Notes under the pieces: model-generated
Told to the model about the DNA's origin: nothing
Databases searched by the model: none
What the model saw: the letters and a program-made list of their open reading frames with translations, nothing else
Part shown: piece after piece, positions 1 to 8,574 of the stretch
Numbering within the stretch: the first letter of the stretch is position 1
How the letters are laid out: every line of letters begins with the position of its first letter
Origin: Haliotispira sp965263485
GTDB taxonomy: Bacteria; Spirochaetota; Spirochaetia; SP-2023
Direction of reading: 5' to 3'
Assembly: GCA_965263485.1 (NCBI GenBank)
Contig: CBDHHO010000001.1
Span: 1-64,000 of the forward strand
DNA: 64,000 bases
Made by a program: the position numbers and the translations under genes

Positions 1-983
1 AATCTTCGAATCCTCCACTTGGCTCCCTGTAAAGTTTTCGCGCCTCTTATCCAAGATAATTTCTCTTTTATCTGATACCCCGTCATCGTCTGAAAACCTC
101 CCGCTTCAAGCTCCAGTAAAGCTTCCAACTGTGACTTTGTCAGGGCATTGTTCGCCGGGTTCTTTACTACTGCCCATCGTGCATGCTTAGGGAAATTCTT
201 ATGTTTACTCTCAGATTTCCTCACTGTATTTAATGCTTCTACAAACTTCTTACAAATATGAAACCAATCAGCTGTTACCGAAGATTCAGGAAAATTCTCT
301 CTGATTCCTTTCAAAAAAGGCTTTGACATATCACAAACTACTTCTTCAACATTTTCTTTTTCCCCATTATGTTCTTCTATAAAGTCTTTGCACTCCTTAA
401 CAACACTGGAATCCCTTCCTTCTGTCGCAAAAATTACAGATTCCTTTTTCTTATCCATATCGACAAATACAGTCACATAGTTATGTCCTCGCTTGCTTGA
501 TGTCTCATCAAGTCCAATAGATTTTAAATTAGATAAATCTATTTGTTTTTTGCCTTCTTCAACGTAATGTTTGATAATTCTGGCAACTCTTTTATCTTCG
601 ATTCCAGTTTGTCTGGCTACTGAAAGCATAGGCATTTCACGCATGAGAACAGCCTGCTCAAAGAGTAAGGTAAAAGAGCTTCCTTTTCTTGCCCATGGGA
701 CCAGAATACGCCTGATACCATGCTCTAAACATTTTGTTCGGGGTACTTTTGCGCGGATGTAGCAATGGTGTTGAAAGAAGTTTAAATGCCGCCATTCAAG
801 TTCCTTAAAGTCGTGAGCAGGGCACATTTTCTTACACTCGGGACACGGATACTTGGAGCCACGCTCAGCTTTAATTGCGATGTGTAATTCATGTGGCTTC
901 TTGTCTTCTCTGAGTTCCTGACTGATAATCTGCCATGGTTCGCTCAGTCCCAGGCCCAAAATTAAAAGTTGCTTATCGTTCAT
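1..983 (-). CDS. ISL3-family transposase, C-terminal part beyond the window
   Basis: The reading frame opens with ATG at 983 on the minus strand and runs without a stop past base 1, so the carboxyl end is missing from this window. The amino end carries a four-cysteine zinc-finger pattern (YPCPECKKMCPAH, then RTKCLEHG) typical of ISL3 transposases. It is followed by a DDE-type core with IGLDETSSKRGHNYVTVFVD (first Asp) and VVCDMSKPFLKGI (second Asp). The third acidic residue would lie near or beyond the edge. The family cuts and pastes its own insertion sequence. I could not find the right-hand terminal repeat with certainty between 984 and 1047. The frame is intact over the visible part, so the element may be active. 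Confidence 0.85.
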   Translation of the reverse strand, partial: MNDKQLLILGLGLSEPWQIISQELREDKKPHELHIAIKAERGSKYPCPECKKMCPAHDFKELEWRHLNFFQHHCYIRAKVPRTKCLEHGIRRILVPWARKGSSFTLLFEQAVLMREMPMLSVARQTGIEDKRVARIIKHYVEEGKKQIDLSNLKSIGLDETSSKRGHNYVTVFVDMDKKKESVIFATEGRDSSVVKECKDFIEEHNGEKENVEEVVCDMSKPFLKGIRENFPESSVTADWFHICKKFVEALNTVRKSESKHKNFPKHARWAVVKNPANNALTKSQLEALLELEAGGFQTMTGYQIKEKLSWIRGAKTLQGAKWRIRR

Positions 984-1047
984 TTCCCCATTGTATCATC
1001 TTTACCTAAAATCCACAAGACGTACCGAAGAGCCAAAACAAACTCCT

Positions 1048-2349
1048 AAAGGTCGGAATGGTTTTAATAAAAGATAAAATGGGATTATGAAATAGCTTGT
1101 TCTTCTTAAAGAATATACGATTTCCCCCCGGAGTGCAAGAAGAATCGCAGGAAAATCTCCAGAAATTGGCTTTTCTTGGGAGGCTGTCCTTGACAACTGC
1201 GCAGCCAGGCCCAACCATCTTTTTCTGCGAGCTGGCGAAAGCCAACTCCAGGAGCCCCTTTCAGACTTTCTATTCGCCCTCTTTCAGCCCGGTAATTTCG
1301 CGGTGGCTCAGACCAGTAAACCTTGCAATCTGCTCAATCGACAGCCCGGATTCTTTCATTTTTCGGGCAGCTTCACGCCGTTCTTCTTCCCGGCCTTCTT
1401 CCCGGCCTTTCCGCATGCCTAGTTTTTCACCTTCTTCCCGACCTTCTTCCCGGCCTTTTTCCCGGCCTTTCCGCATGCCTAGTTTTTCACCTTCTTCCCA
1501 ACCTTTCTGCATGCCCAGTTTTTCGCCTTCTTGTCTTCCTTCAGCTCTTAGATCGTCTGCCAGTGTTGCCAACATCCTTTGTACCTCCTCTGGTGCGGTG
1601 ATTTGATTGTATTCTGATTCGTTCATGCCCTCGCCAAACAGCAGGGCAATCCAGCGCCTGAAAATGGTGATTTCGAGCCCGGGTTCATCGCGCAGGAATT
1701 CTATGATTTGCGGGATTCGCGTTTCCCATTCCCCTGGTCTGCCGTATTTCTCGGCACAAATCACCGCGCTGATAAGGTTGTGCAGCTTGTGGATTTTTTG
1801 GTCGGGGATGCGCTTCTCGTCAATGAGAGCATATTGAAAGTGGGGTAGGTATTTTGCGGGTATTTCGTTGCTGCTGATCAGTTCGCTGGTGCTGCGGGGC
1901 GCATTCCAGGGGCGGTCTCCGTTGTAGAGCACCAACGGAAATACCGGGGGCAACTTGCCTTTGCTGTTTTTGCCTTCCTTGATGAGGCGTTCGTAAAACA
2001 GGGATATATAGCTGAGCAGGCGGATGGCCATATGCTTGGGGGCTGTGGACTGGAATTCGAGCAGGATATACAGATAGGCTGTTTGGCTGTTTTGGCTGTT
2101 CAGGCGCACCTCGTAAAGCAGGTCCGATTCGCGCTGCTGGAGCGTGGCAGAGAGGTGGGACGGGTCGAGTTTGCGCAGGCTGTCGGGCTGGATTTTGGCG
2201 CTAAAGTCCTCCTCAATGAAGGCGTGGATGAGTTTGCACAGGATTGCCGGGTTCGAGAACAGGTATTTGTAAGCGCTGTCACAACTTGCCATGGCTTCAA
2301 TATAGCTGTTTTGTCCGTACAGCGCAATTAAAAAATGGCGAGCTGGCGC
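1048..2349 (-). mobile_element. Rpn nuclease element, copy 1 (inverted relative to copy 2)
   Basis: This stretch matches 13378-14718 as a reverse complement over its whole length, including non-coding flanks on both sides of the Rpn gene. The shared block ends at the sequence AAAACCATTCCGACCTT on one side and at the GCGAGCTGG motif on the other. A degraded terminal motif resembling the miniature-element end (AATTTTAGAGCTGTCC) lies just outside, near 2371. The main length difference between copies is the number of internal repeats inside the gene. The two copies bracket about 11 kb of accessory DNA. Confidence 0.8.
1270..2292 (-). CDS. Rpn-family recombination-promoting nuclease / Transposase_31 protein
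   Basis: The 340-residue product starts MASCDSAYKYLFSNP and belongs to the Rpn / PD-(D/E)XK family (Transposase_31, YhgA-like). The nuclease core is visible as ESDLLYEVR followed by YLYILLEFQS, giving the conserved Asp and the E-x-Q of the fold. The carboxyl third contains repeated units of the type EEGEKLGMRKGR and closes with a helix-turn-helix-like tail (SIEQIARFTGLSHREITGL). Family members are described as DNA endonucleases that promote RecA-independent recombination. A second copy at 13434-14555 is nearly identical except for more internal repeats. The start shown agrees in both copies. Confidence 0.85.
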   Translation of the reverse strand: MASCDSAYKYLFSNPAILCKLIHAFIEEDFSAKIQPDSLRKLDPSHLSATLQQRESDLLYEVRLNSQNSQTAYLYILLEFQSTAPKHMAIRLLSYISLFYERLIKEGKNSKGKLPPVFPLVLYNGDRPWNAPRSTSELISSNEIPAKYLPHFQYALIDEKRIPDQKIHKLHNLISAVICAEKYGRPGEWETRIPQIIEFLRDEPGLEITIFRRWIALLFGEGMNESEYNQITAPEEVQRMLATLADDLRAEGRQEGEKLGMQKGWEEGEKLGMRKGREKGREEGREEGEKLGMRKGREEGREEERREAARKMKESGLSIEQIARFTGLSHREITGLKEGE

Positions 2350-2400
2350 AAAATCTTTCTGTGGTGGGAATTTTAGAGCTGTCCTAAATTGAAAAATAAT

Positions 2401-2429
2401 TTGACAAGTGGATTTTTGTGTGTTAGAGT
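2401..2429 (+). promoter_or_regulatory. Candidate sigma-70 promoter of the 2594-11155 operon
   Basis: TTGACA at 2401-2406 is separated by exactly 17 bases from TAGAGT at 2424-2429. It lies just upstream of the miniature element 2441-2574 and about 165 bases before the first operon gene. No other equally good pair was seen in the leader. Transcription from here would carry the element as a structured 5' untranslated region. Confidence 0.45.
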
Positions 2430-2440
2430 TAAAATGTTAG

Positions 2441-2574
2441 GGGGACTTCTAAAAATTCGTTTCCGATGCGAGCTGGCGCAGCACTGGTTGACCGTCAGGC
2501 TGAGCCTCTGCTCCGTGAAAAAGACCGAGTCTGGCGCAGGATCTTTCTGTGGTGGGGAGTTTTTAGAGTTGTCC
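2441..2574. repeat. Diverged miniature inverted-repeat element (IS5-type ends)
   Basis: The left end GGGGACTTCTAAAAATTCG and right end GAGTTTTTAGAGTTGTCC are imperfect inverted repeats matching the ends of the 221-bp elements at 36794 and 38481. The interior carries the GCGAGCTGGCGCAGCA motif. It also has a stretch similar, as reverse complement, to 17150-17200. It has clearly decayed and contains no gene. Confidence 0.6.
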
Positions 2575-2593
2575 GAAGGGAAGTGAATGTAGC

Positions 2594-3340
2594 ATGCATT
2601 ATGATCAATTAGACATACAGCAGGAGATTTCAATATATCAAAAAGTATCTTCTAAGAACCAAATTCCATTTCATGAATTTTTATATAAAAATTTTGATAT
2701 GACTTTACATAAGGAACTTCCGGAGCTGGAATTTGAGATCAAGTTTTCTATCAATAAAAATAGAGTTAATTGCTCAGCATTAGAAATACTTACGGAATTT
2801 GAATCGTTATTTTCCACCGATAGAAAATATTTTGTTGATGGCATAAATATTGAGACAAATATGAATCCACATTTTTTTGTAGTTAATGATATCGAATACT
2901 CTATTTTTAAATATAATGAAAAAGTATTGTTGAAATTAAAAAATCATAATATTTTTTATAAAAATGAAATACCTTTATATATAAATAAAAAGAGCTTTAT
3001 TTATGAAACCCAACCAATTTTAGATTTTATACAAGAAAAAGAGATAAATTATTATGGAGAAATTGTCAAAAAGAGAGCTAAAAGCTTTTTAATAGACAAA
3101 GAGACAGGACAGATTTATTCATGTGCAGCGACAATCTGCAATGAGATTTCTTCACGGCCTATAATACAGAAGCAATTGGAAATAGAGTATCATGGTTCTC
3201 TCATGGAAGGGGAGACTAATCACTCCATATCTACCGCACTTCTTTTATTAGCTGAGCATATATATAATATTAGTAAGAGTCTGTACCAATATTCCACAGA
3301 AAGAAAATTCGATTTACTAGATCAAAAACCAAAAAAATAA
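2594..3340 (+). CDS. CYTH-like protein (tentative), first gene of the accessory operon
   Basis: This 248-residue AT-rich gene has no clear family assignment. Two features suggest a CYTH (triphosphate tunnel) fold: an E-x-E-x-K signature near the middle of the first third (LEFEIKF, Glu46-x-Glu48-x-Lys50) and a second acidic strand near the end (QLEIEYHG, Glu196-x-Glu198). CYTH proteins bind inorganic or organic triphosphates with such acidic and basic strands. The next gene is a P-loop kinase, and AAA/P-loop plus CYTH pairs exist as single proteins in the TTD14 type, which fits. It has no signal peptide or membrane segment. GAAGGGAAG lies about 9-14 bases before the ATG. The protein could equally be an unrelated hypothetical. 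Confidence 0.5.
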   Translation: MHYDQLDIQQEISIYQKVSSKNQIPFHEFLYKNFDMTLHKELPELEFEIKFSINKNRVNCSALEILTEFESLFSTDRKYFVDGINIETNMNPHFFVVNDIEYSIFKYNEKVLLKLKNHNIFYKNEIPLYINKKSFIYETQPILDFIQEKEINYYGEIVKKRAKSFLIDKETGQIYSCAATICNEISSRPIIQKQLEIEYHGSLMEGETNHSISTALLLLAEHIYNISKSLYQYSTERKFDLLDQKPKK

Positions 3341-3386
3341 AGAAACATGTTCTGAAAGAGATTGTTTTAGCGATTGGAAAGACCTG

Positions 3387-3983
3387 ATGAAATCTGTCAT
3401 ATTTGTTTCCGGACCACATGGAAGTGGCAAATCAACATTGATAGAATCCTTGACAGAACGCTTTGATTTCATTGATAAAAATACCTTTGATATCAACTTT
3501 ATCAAAGAGTTTCCTAATTTTGCTTCCTTAACAAACTTTGAACGCTGTTTGCTCCGCCTTTATCATAGAGAACATATTGCGAGATTTCTTACTGAACATC
3601 ATTCTTCAAAACTAAAAAGAGTCTTACTGGTCGATAGAGGGATTTATGACTCAGAAGCATATATTTACGCAAATCTCAAAATGGGTTGGATTACAAGATC
3701 CCAATATGATATTTTAACGGAATTATATAATCAAATACATATTTGTCCTGATGCATTGATACTCAACCCGGATCCCCAGGAGATCCTGCACAGATTAAAC
3801 AATAGAATTCAAACCGGGAATAGACGTGACCGAGACCGTATTTTTCAATCTGAAGACACTGAATTATTCATCAACTATCTGCACGAGGGCTTTTCGCAGT
3901 ATCAAGGAAGAAAATATGTGCTCTACCTAGAGGATAATGGCAAATCAGAAATAAATATTTTCCTTGAATGGATTAAGGTATAG
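3387..3983 (+). CDS. P-loop nucleoside/nucleotide kinase-like protein
   Basis: The 198-residue product begins with a textbook Walker A loop (SGPHGSGKST, residues 8-17). A DR motif of the deoxynucleoside-kinase type follows (LLVDRGIYDSEAY), then an arginine-rich lid (GNRRDRDRIF). Together these point to a small phosphotransferase acting on a nucleoside, nucleotide or related small alcohol, using ATP. Length and motif order fit the dNK/AAA_28 group better than adenylate kinase. It starts 46 bases after the CYTH-like gene, and the next gene follows after only two bases, so it is part of the operon. The substrate cannot be told from sequence. The protein should be cytosolic. Confidence 0.7.
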   Translation: MKSVIFVSGPHGSGKSTLIESLTERFDFIDKNTFDINFIKEFPNFASLTNFERCLLRLYHREHIARFLTEHHSSKLKRVLLVDRGIYDSEAYIYANLKMGWITRSQYDILTELYNQIHICPDALILNPDPQEILHRLNNRIQTGNRRDRDRIFQSEDTELFINYLHEGFSQYQGRKYVLYLEDNGKSEINIFLEWIKV

Positions 3984-3985
3984 TT

Positions 3986-4852
3986 ATGTTGGATATGTTA
4001 GACTTGGATTCTTTTCAGGATATTTTGACAGACACAGTAGAACTAGAGATTTTTGAGCGCATATACTCTAGGCTGATGTCTTCGAATCCAGTAAGACGAT
4101 ACTCCCACGAAATGAAATTTATCAAAATTGTCCGATTGGCAGAGGAGGAGCAACCCGATAGAATTATTGATATTGGAAGAGGGGGTTCAGTAGATGGCAT
4201 TGCAGGTTTGTTGCTGGCACAAAAAGGATTCCAAGTGACAATCAGCAATCCATTGCCAGAGAACCTCGCCTTGTTAAAAAAACTTGCCAACCATCTACAC
4301 TTGGATAATATAAAGTTTCATCTGGGGAACCCTTTAGATCTATGTTGTTCTAATGACTCATTTGATTTAGTTCTTTCTCTCCATGTACTTGAACATCTAT
4401 CTGACATGAAGTGCGGGCTAGCAGAAATTCATCGCGTTAGCAAGAAAACTGCGATCATAGCAGTTCCAACATGTTGTAATTTGGCTGTGTTAGCAAGACT
4501 CGGTGGTGGGAAATTCCTTCAGTTTGAATGGAAAGCACCGCTTTTTTTACTGTCTGGCATATTTAAATTTATATTTCATATCATTATGGGTGATGAATCC
4601 ATGAACGAAAACATGCTAGAATTTAACAATAAAGTATGGGTTCATAAATGGTTTTTTCCTTGGAAATACCAAAAAATATTGCAAAATAATGGATTTACAG
4701 TGAAGATATTTGGGCCTGATTCAATGTGCCTTCCTTGGTTTCGTTTTTGGTTGCCATTCGTAAAAATACTTGACCGATATTCCAAGAATATCTTATTTAG
4801 ATATCTAGGTTTGGGTAGTCACGCTTTGGTTATAAAGGATATTGACGAGTAA
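3986..4852 (+). CDS. SAM-dependent class I methyltransferase
   Basis: The 288-residue protein has the Rossmann-type SAM-binding motif I (RIIDIGRGGSVDG, residues 59-71). A motif IV/post-IV region follows (FDLVLSLHVLEHLSD), of the Methyltransf_11 type common in secondary metabolism. The carboxyl half is hydrophobic in places (LFLLSGIFKFIFHIIMG), so association with a membrane or lipid substrate is possible. Its start lies two bases after the kinase stop, suggesting translational coupling. Its likely role is O-, N- or C-methylation of the pathway intermediate; the substrate is unknown. Codon use is AT-rich like its neighbours. Confidence 0.75.
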   Translation: MLDMLDLDSFQDILTDTVELEIFERIYSRLMSSNPVRRYSHEMKFIKIVRLAEEEQPDRIIDIGRGGSVDGIAGLLLAQKGFQVTISNPLPENLALLKKLANHLHLDNIKFHLGNPLDLCCSNDSFDLVLSLHVLEHLSDMKCGLAEIHRVSKKTAIIAVPTCCNLAVLARLGGGKFLQFEWKAPLFLLSGIFKFIFHIIMGDESMNENMLEFNNKVWVHKWFFPWKYQKILQNNGFTVKIFGPDSMCLPWFRFWLPFVKILDRYSKNILFRYLGLGSHALVIKDIDE

Positions 4853-4858
4853 ATTATT

Positions 4859-5512
4859 ATGTATGTAGGGCGTATTTTAGCCGTTGGCCGTAATAACCAG
4901 CGGGAGATTGTTTTGATGTATCGGGTTTCTTCTAGAAATTTTAGAAATCGGAATATTGTCTGCATAACTCCAGGAACTTACACCGTATCGTCCATGGTGA
5001 ATAATGAGATAGAGAACCCTTTTATTAGCTATAATTGTATGCGCTGTGATGAATCCTCAATCGCAGTAATTGGCAATGGCAATCATGTAGATCTTATCTA
5101 CAATCGGATTAGAGAAGGAGTCCCCTTGCGAGATTCTGTAGCCATGATCTTAAGTTCAATGGATTATGAACACGACGATTTTGATACTCCTAGAATTGCC
5201 GCTTGTTACCAATTAGAACAGGATATGGCTTGTATGGGTGTTGTTTCCAAAACATTTTTGGGGGTGCAGATACTTTCATTAAAAACAAATGAGATACAGT
5301 ATATCACTACTTATAAATATAATTATCTTTCAGATAAATTCAAGCGAGATAATTTTAATATTTGTAATGTAAATGATGCTTGTAAACACATAATCTATAA
5401 AGAGCCATTCTCATCATTTGATTTACCTGTATCTTCTTTAGCTTTGGTTATTTCTAGGGGTGGAATTCATTCTGCACACTGGAACGCCTCAGAAGGTTCC
5501 GGCTGGAATTAA
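4859..5512 (+). CDS. purO: PurO-family IMP cyclohydrolase-like protein
   Basis: The 217-residue protein aligns by eye to the archaeal-type IMP cyclohydrolase family (PF07826) from its first residue. Family landmarks are MYVGRILAVGR, MYRVSSRNFRNR, NPFISYNCMR, the GNGNHVDLI segment and MDYEHDDFDTPRIAA. PurO closes the purine ring of FAICAR to give IMP and has an Ntn-hydrolase-like fold. Its length fits the family. Here it sits in an accessory operon with a carrier protein and a methyltransferase, not with pur genes. A role in making a purine-like or other cyclised moiety of a secondary metabolite is therefore more likely than housekeeping purine synthesis; that is inference. It is spaced six bases from both neighbours. 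Confidence 0.8.
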   Translation: MYVGRILAVGRNNQREIVLMYRVSSRNFRNRNIVCITPGTYTVSSMVNNEIENPFISYNCMRCDESSIAVIGNGNHVDLIYNRIREGVPLRDSVAMILSSMDYEHDDFDTPRIAACYQLEQDMACMGVVSKTFLGVQILSLKTNEIQYITTYKYNYLSDKFKRDNFNICNVNDACKHIIYKEPFSSFDLPVSSLALVISRGGIHSAHWNASEGSGWN

Positions 5513-5518
5513 GCACCC

Positions 5519-6361
5519 ATGCATCCAATCATAGACAACTTCTACCTGATAGACCATGGTTCAGCGAATTTTTACCAGTCTGGACAGGCTTTGCTGGAAC
5601 AGCTTGACCAGCACTTTCTGTCCTTTATTGAAAAGTATCCACTACAACATTGGGCCGTTTCCACCTTGGTTGATGAACAAGTTTTACGCAAAAGCGGTAT
5701 CCTCTCCGCCTTCCCTCAATACTTGACGGTAGCCGCGCCATTTGGCAAAGAATACTGTTCCTCACTGGCCCAGAAAAACTCCGGAAAAACGACTATCAAT
5801 ACTAGCCAGCTTCAATATCAAGGCAAGTTTCTCTGTCCTGCAGCCTGCCTGAACCTCTACCCAATGCTTCGGGAAAAGGCTCCAGTCTCCAGGCAGTGGA
5901 TTACGACTAAAACCAAGGTCTACCGCCGTGAACAAACCTATGCAGACGATTTAAGCAGGCTTTGGGAGTTTACCGTTCGCGAACTGCTCATTGTTGGCCA
6001 GCGCGAGTTTGTCCTTGAAAACCTGACACAGGCTCAGGAAAAAATTATGGTCTTTGCTAGGCAAATCCATCCCGAAGCCAGCGCAGAACTGGCTTCAGAT
6101 TCATTTTTTCCATCAAGAGAAAATAAAATCCGCTCTCGTTTGCAACTTGCCAATCGACAAAAAACAGAAATCCTCTTGCCGTTAAACGGCAGGAGGATTG
6201 CAGTATCTTCGTTAAACTACCACGGAAGCCATTTCAGCAGGGCCTTTGATTTTACCGGAGAGAACCAGATCGAAACCGGTTGCATTGGCTTTGGCCTAGA
6301 GCGCTGGGCTGCAACTTGTCTACACAACGCGAACCCGTTTTCAGGATCAGAAGAAAGATGA
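5519..6361 (+). CDS. Amino acid:[carrier protein] ligase, seryl-tRNA-synthetase-like
   Basis: This 280-residue protein is a truncated class II aminoacyl-tRNA-synthetase homologue without a tRNA-binding arm. It shows a motif-2-like segment (KVYRREQTYADDLSRLWEF, then VREL) and a motif-3-like segment (TGCIGFGLERW). It also has the three residues expected to hold the active-site zinc: Cys110 (CPAAC), Glu155 (TVREL) and Cys255 (TGCIG). In the characterised family the enzyme activates glycine or alanine with ATP and transfers it to the phosphopantetheine arm of a small carrier protein. A matching carrier protein is encoded two genes downstream. This makes it the probable entry point of the pathway. 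Confidence 0.85.
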   Translation: MHPIIDNFYLIDHGSANFYQSGQALLEQLDQHFLSFIEKYPLQHWAVSTLVDEQVLRKSGILSAFPQYLTVAAPFGKEYCSSLAQKNSGKTTINTSQLQYQGKFLCPAACLNLYPMLREKAPVSRQWITTKTKVYRREQTYADDLSRLWEFTVRELLIVGQREFVLENLTQAQEKIMVFARQIHPEASAELASDSFFPSRENKIRSRLQLANRQKTEILLPLNGRRIAVSSLNYHGSHFSRAFDFTGENQIETGCIGFGLERWAATCLHNANPFSGSEER

Positions 6362-6374
6362 AAGAGTTAGCCCG

Positions 6375-7295
6375 ATGAGCGATGAGCGATATTTACAACA
6401 GCTATGGCAGTTGATCACCTGCAAGCGAGCACCCTCCAGCGAAAATACCGATTGGGATGGACTCAGCGCCCTTGCACTCAGAGAATGCGTATTAAGCCAA
6501 TTTGTCACTGCTTTGCGCGGCAGAAAAGAGATTCACGACATGGCCAAAGCTCTTTGGAGGAAACTTTGTTACCTGCAGGATTACTTGGAATATTATCAAG
6601 CTCTACAGCGCAAGGCTATAGTTGAGATGGTCTCAATTCTAGAGAATCTCGACATCTCCCATATTATGCTCAAGGGACTTGTCCTACAAGAAAAATACTA
6701 TCAAAGCAGCATCAGAGAAGGCAGGGATATCGATTTTTTAATAGCCGAAGACCGCCTTGAGGAATTAAACCAAACCCTTGATGATCTCAATATTCTGGTG
6801 GGAGAGAGCTATGATTTTGAGAAGAAGCACCCTATTGCCCTGAGTTCGGCAAGAAGAGAGAAAATTATCAAGCGCCTTTACAGCCATGAAGATTTGACCA
6901 GATATTGGCCAACGGGAGACCCCTTGATTGCACATATTCCCCTGGATATTCAGTTCAAGATGCCAGTCTGTGATATCGGTTGTGAAGCACAACTACTCGC
7001 AGACATTTTTGTCAGCAGAAAAAGAATGCAGCTTGGAGATGTGCAGATTTACACCTTTGATGAGCAAGTTGAATACTTATATATGCTGCTCAGCCTCAAC
7101 GGCGACATGCATTTTGAAGAAAAGATTCAGCAGCAGGACACCCTAACACTGAGAAAACTGCTCGATTTGCGCCTAATCAAGAGCGCACTCAGAGATATCA
7201 GCCGTGTAGAGGATTACCTGGGGAAATACCCCAAACTACGCCAGACAGAGCAATTTGCCCAGCAAAGGATGGGACAACTGGAGGCGACTCAGTGA
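6375..7295 (+). CDS. NTP_transf_5-type nucleotidyltransferase family protein
   Basis: The 306-residue protein matches the uncharacterised nucleotidyltransferase family PF14907. The conserved core is HIMLKGLVLQEKYY followed by GRDIDFLIAEDR, with the D-x-D pair that binds metal in pol-beta-like folds. Family members recur in peptide and lasso-peptide clusters and are thought to adenylylate or phosphorylate small molecules or peptides. Its stop overlaps the carrier-protein start by four bases (GTGA), so the two are translationally coupled. An ACP-linked substrate is an attractive guess but is not shown by the sequence. Confidence 0.7.
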   Translation: MSDERYLQQLWQLITCKRAPSSENTDWDGLSALALRECVLSQFVTALRGRKEIHDMAKALWRKLCYLQDYLEYYQALQRKAIVEMVSILENLDISHIMLKGLVLQEKYYQSSIREGRDIDFLIAEDRLEELNQTLDDLNILVGESYDFEKKHPIALSSARREKIIKRLYSHEDLTRYWPTGDPLIAHIPLDIQFKMPVCDIGCEAQLLADIFVSRKRMQLGDVQIYTFDEQVEYLYMLLSLNGDMHFEEKIQQQDTLTLRKLLDLRLIKSALRDISRVEDYLGKYPKLRQTEQFAQQRMGQLEATQ

Positions 7296-7579
7296 CACGC
7301 GCAGAACTAGAGCAAAAAATCGGAGAGATTATCCAACGCCATATCAAAGAGCCATCCCTTCCTGTTACAGAGAAGAATAATCTGCTTGATGATCTGGGCT
7401 TGGATTCCTTGGCGATCATTACAATTGTCGTTGAGATTGAAGAAAGTTTTGCCATTGAGTTTAAAGACGATCAACTGCGTCTGGAAAATATTTCTTCGCG
7501 CTCTTCACTAACAAAGATTGTACAAGAATTACTAGCCGAAAACGAACAAGAGAAGTTGTTCCAAGTTCCTCAAATCTAG
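7292..7579 (+). CDS. Acyl/aminoacyl carrier protein
   Basis: The 95-residue protein has the phosphopantetheine attachment site in LLDDLGLDSLAIITIV, with Ser39 as the modified serine. The surroundings are those of a four-helix ACP (about 80 residues). The start is GTG at 7292, overlapping the previous stop, with GGAGG eight bases upstream. Together with the upstream aminoacyl ligase it forms the minimal pair known from Mocibob-type aa:CP ligases. It should carry an amino acid as a thioester for transfer to a later intermediate. No phosphopantetheinyl transferase is encoded in the window, so a genomic one must activate it. Confidence 0.88.
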   Translation: MTRAELEQKIGEIIQRHIKEPSLPVTEKNNLLDDLGLDSLAIITIVVEIEESFAIEFKDDQLRLENISSRSSLTKIVQELLAENEQEKLFQVPQI

Positions 7580-7587
7580 AGATATAA

Positions 7588-8571
7588 ATGACAAATACGG
7601 TAAAAGAGCTAGGGTTTAGAACAAATATTCTAGTAAAAAGCTATCAATATTATGCATTTCCAATTGGCATATTGTTATCTGGTTTCGATATGGAAGAGCC
7701 AGAATTATTGGTATATTTCTTTACGGATATCTTCATGAGTGATCGACTCCAATACTATGATTCTCACTATAGAAAATGGGATTGCCTCATAGTAAATGAT
7801 ATTAAATTATATAAAAATAATTTTATAGATGGTTTGATAGACCTGATCAATAATGAAGAATACGCTTATCTTCCTTTCGTAGATGAGTATTATATACCAA
7901 ATCGGAGCTCATTCAGCAAGAAAAAGCTCATACATGATTTATTAATCTCAGGGTATAATATCGTAAATCAAGCATTCTCTATCATTGGTTTTGATAACGA
8001 ACATAGATTCAGAAAAAGCGAAGTTTCATTCAATCAGCTTATATCATCCTGTTTTTCTGATGATGAATATGTTTCAGTAGTATCAATAAGATCCAAACGA
8101 GGATTTAATTTTGAAATAGAATATGGCAGGTTGATATCTGAGTTTCAAAGTTATATTCTATCAAAAAAATTAGATATGTCTAACTATAGTAATGATAATA
8201 ACTACTATTTTGGCTTTAATTCCTATAAAATGTTTTATAAGAAATTTAAGGAGGAGTCTATAGCTGGTGATATATTCGAGAAAATGAAATACCATTTCTT
8301 AAGAGATATATATTTTTCTTACGAGCATAAAAACATGATTTACTATAAATTAATATACATGTGCAATAATAATATTTTAAGTAGAAATATTGATAAAATT
8401 TATAAAGAAATAGTTTATAATATTAGTATAATTAAAAATATCTATATAAAATTTATAATTACAAATAATTATATTTATATAGATAAAGTACAAACAAAAT
8501 TTAAAAATATCCTGAAAACAGAAGAAAGAATCCTGGACAAAATCCTGACCCAAATAGAGAATAGTAACTGA
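7588..8571 (+). CDS. AT-rich protein with possible BtrH/C39-like region
   Basis: The 327-residue product is not confidently assigned. Around residues 95-150 the pattern VDEYYIPNRSSFSKKK ... LIHDLLISGYN ... FSIIGFD resembles proteins of the butirosin BtrH N-terminal / C39-like group. In that group a conserved aromatic-proline loop is followed by H-D and G-Y. BtrH moves an acyl group from a carrier protein to an aminoglycoside. The canonical amino-terminal cysteine is not visible, so the activity may be lost or different. It lies eight bases after the carrier protein and three bases before the exporter, which supports a transfer role. The carboxyl third is lysine-, asparagine- and isoleucine-rich and very AT-rich, suggesting recent acquisition. 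Confidence 0.45.
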   Translation: MTNTVKELGFRTNILVKSYQYYAFPIGILLSGFDMEEPELLVYFFTDIFMSDRLQYYDSHYRKWDCLIVNDIKLYKNNFIDGLIDLINNEEYAYLPFVDEYYIPNRSSFSKKKLIHDLLISGYNIVNQAFSIIGFDNEHRFRKSEVSFNQLISSCFSDDEYVSVVSIRSKRGFNFEIEYGRLISEFQSYILSKKLDMSNYSNDNNYYFGFNSYKMFYKKFKEESIAGDIFEKMKYHFLRDIYFSYEHKNMIYYKLIYMCNNNILSRNIDKIYKEIVYNISIIKNIYIKFIITNNYIYIDKVQTKFKNILKTEERILDKILTQIENSN

Positions 8572-8574
8572 GCT

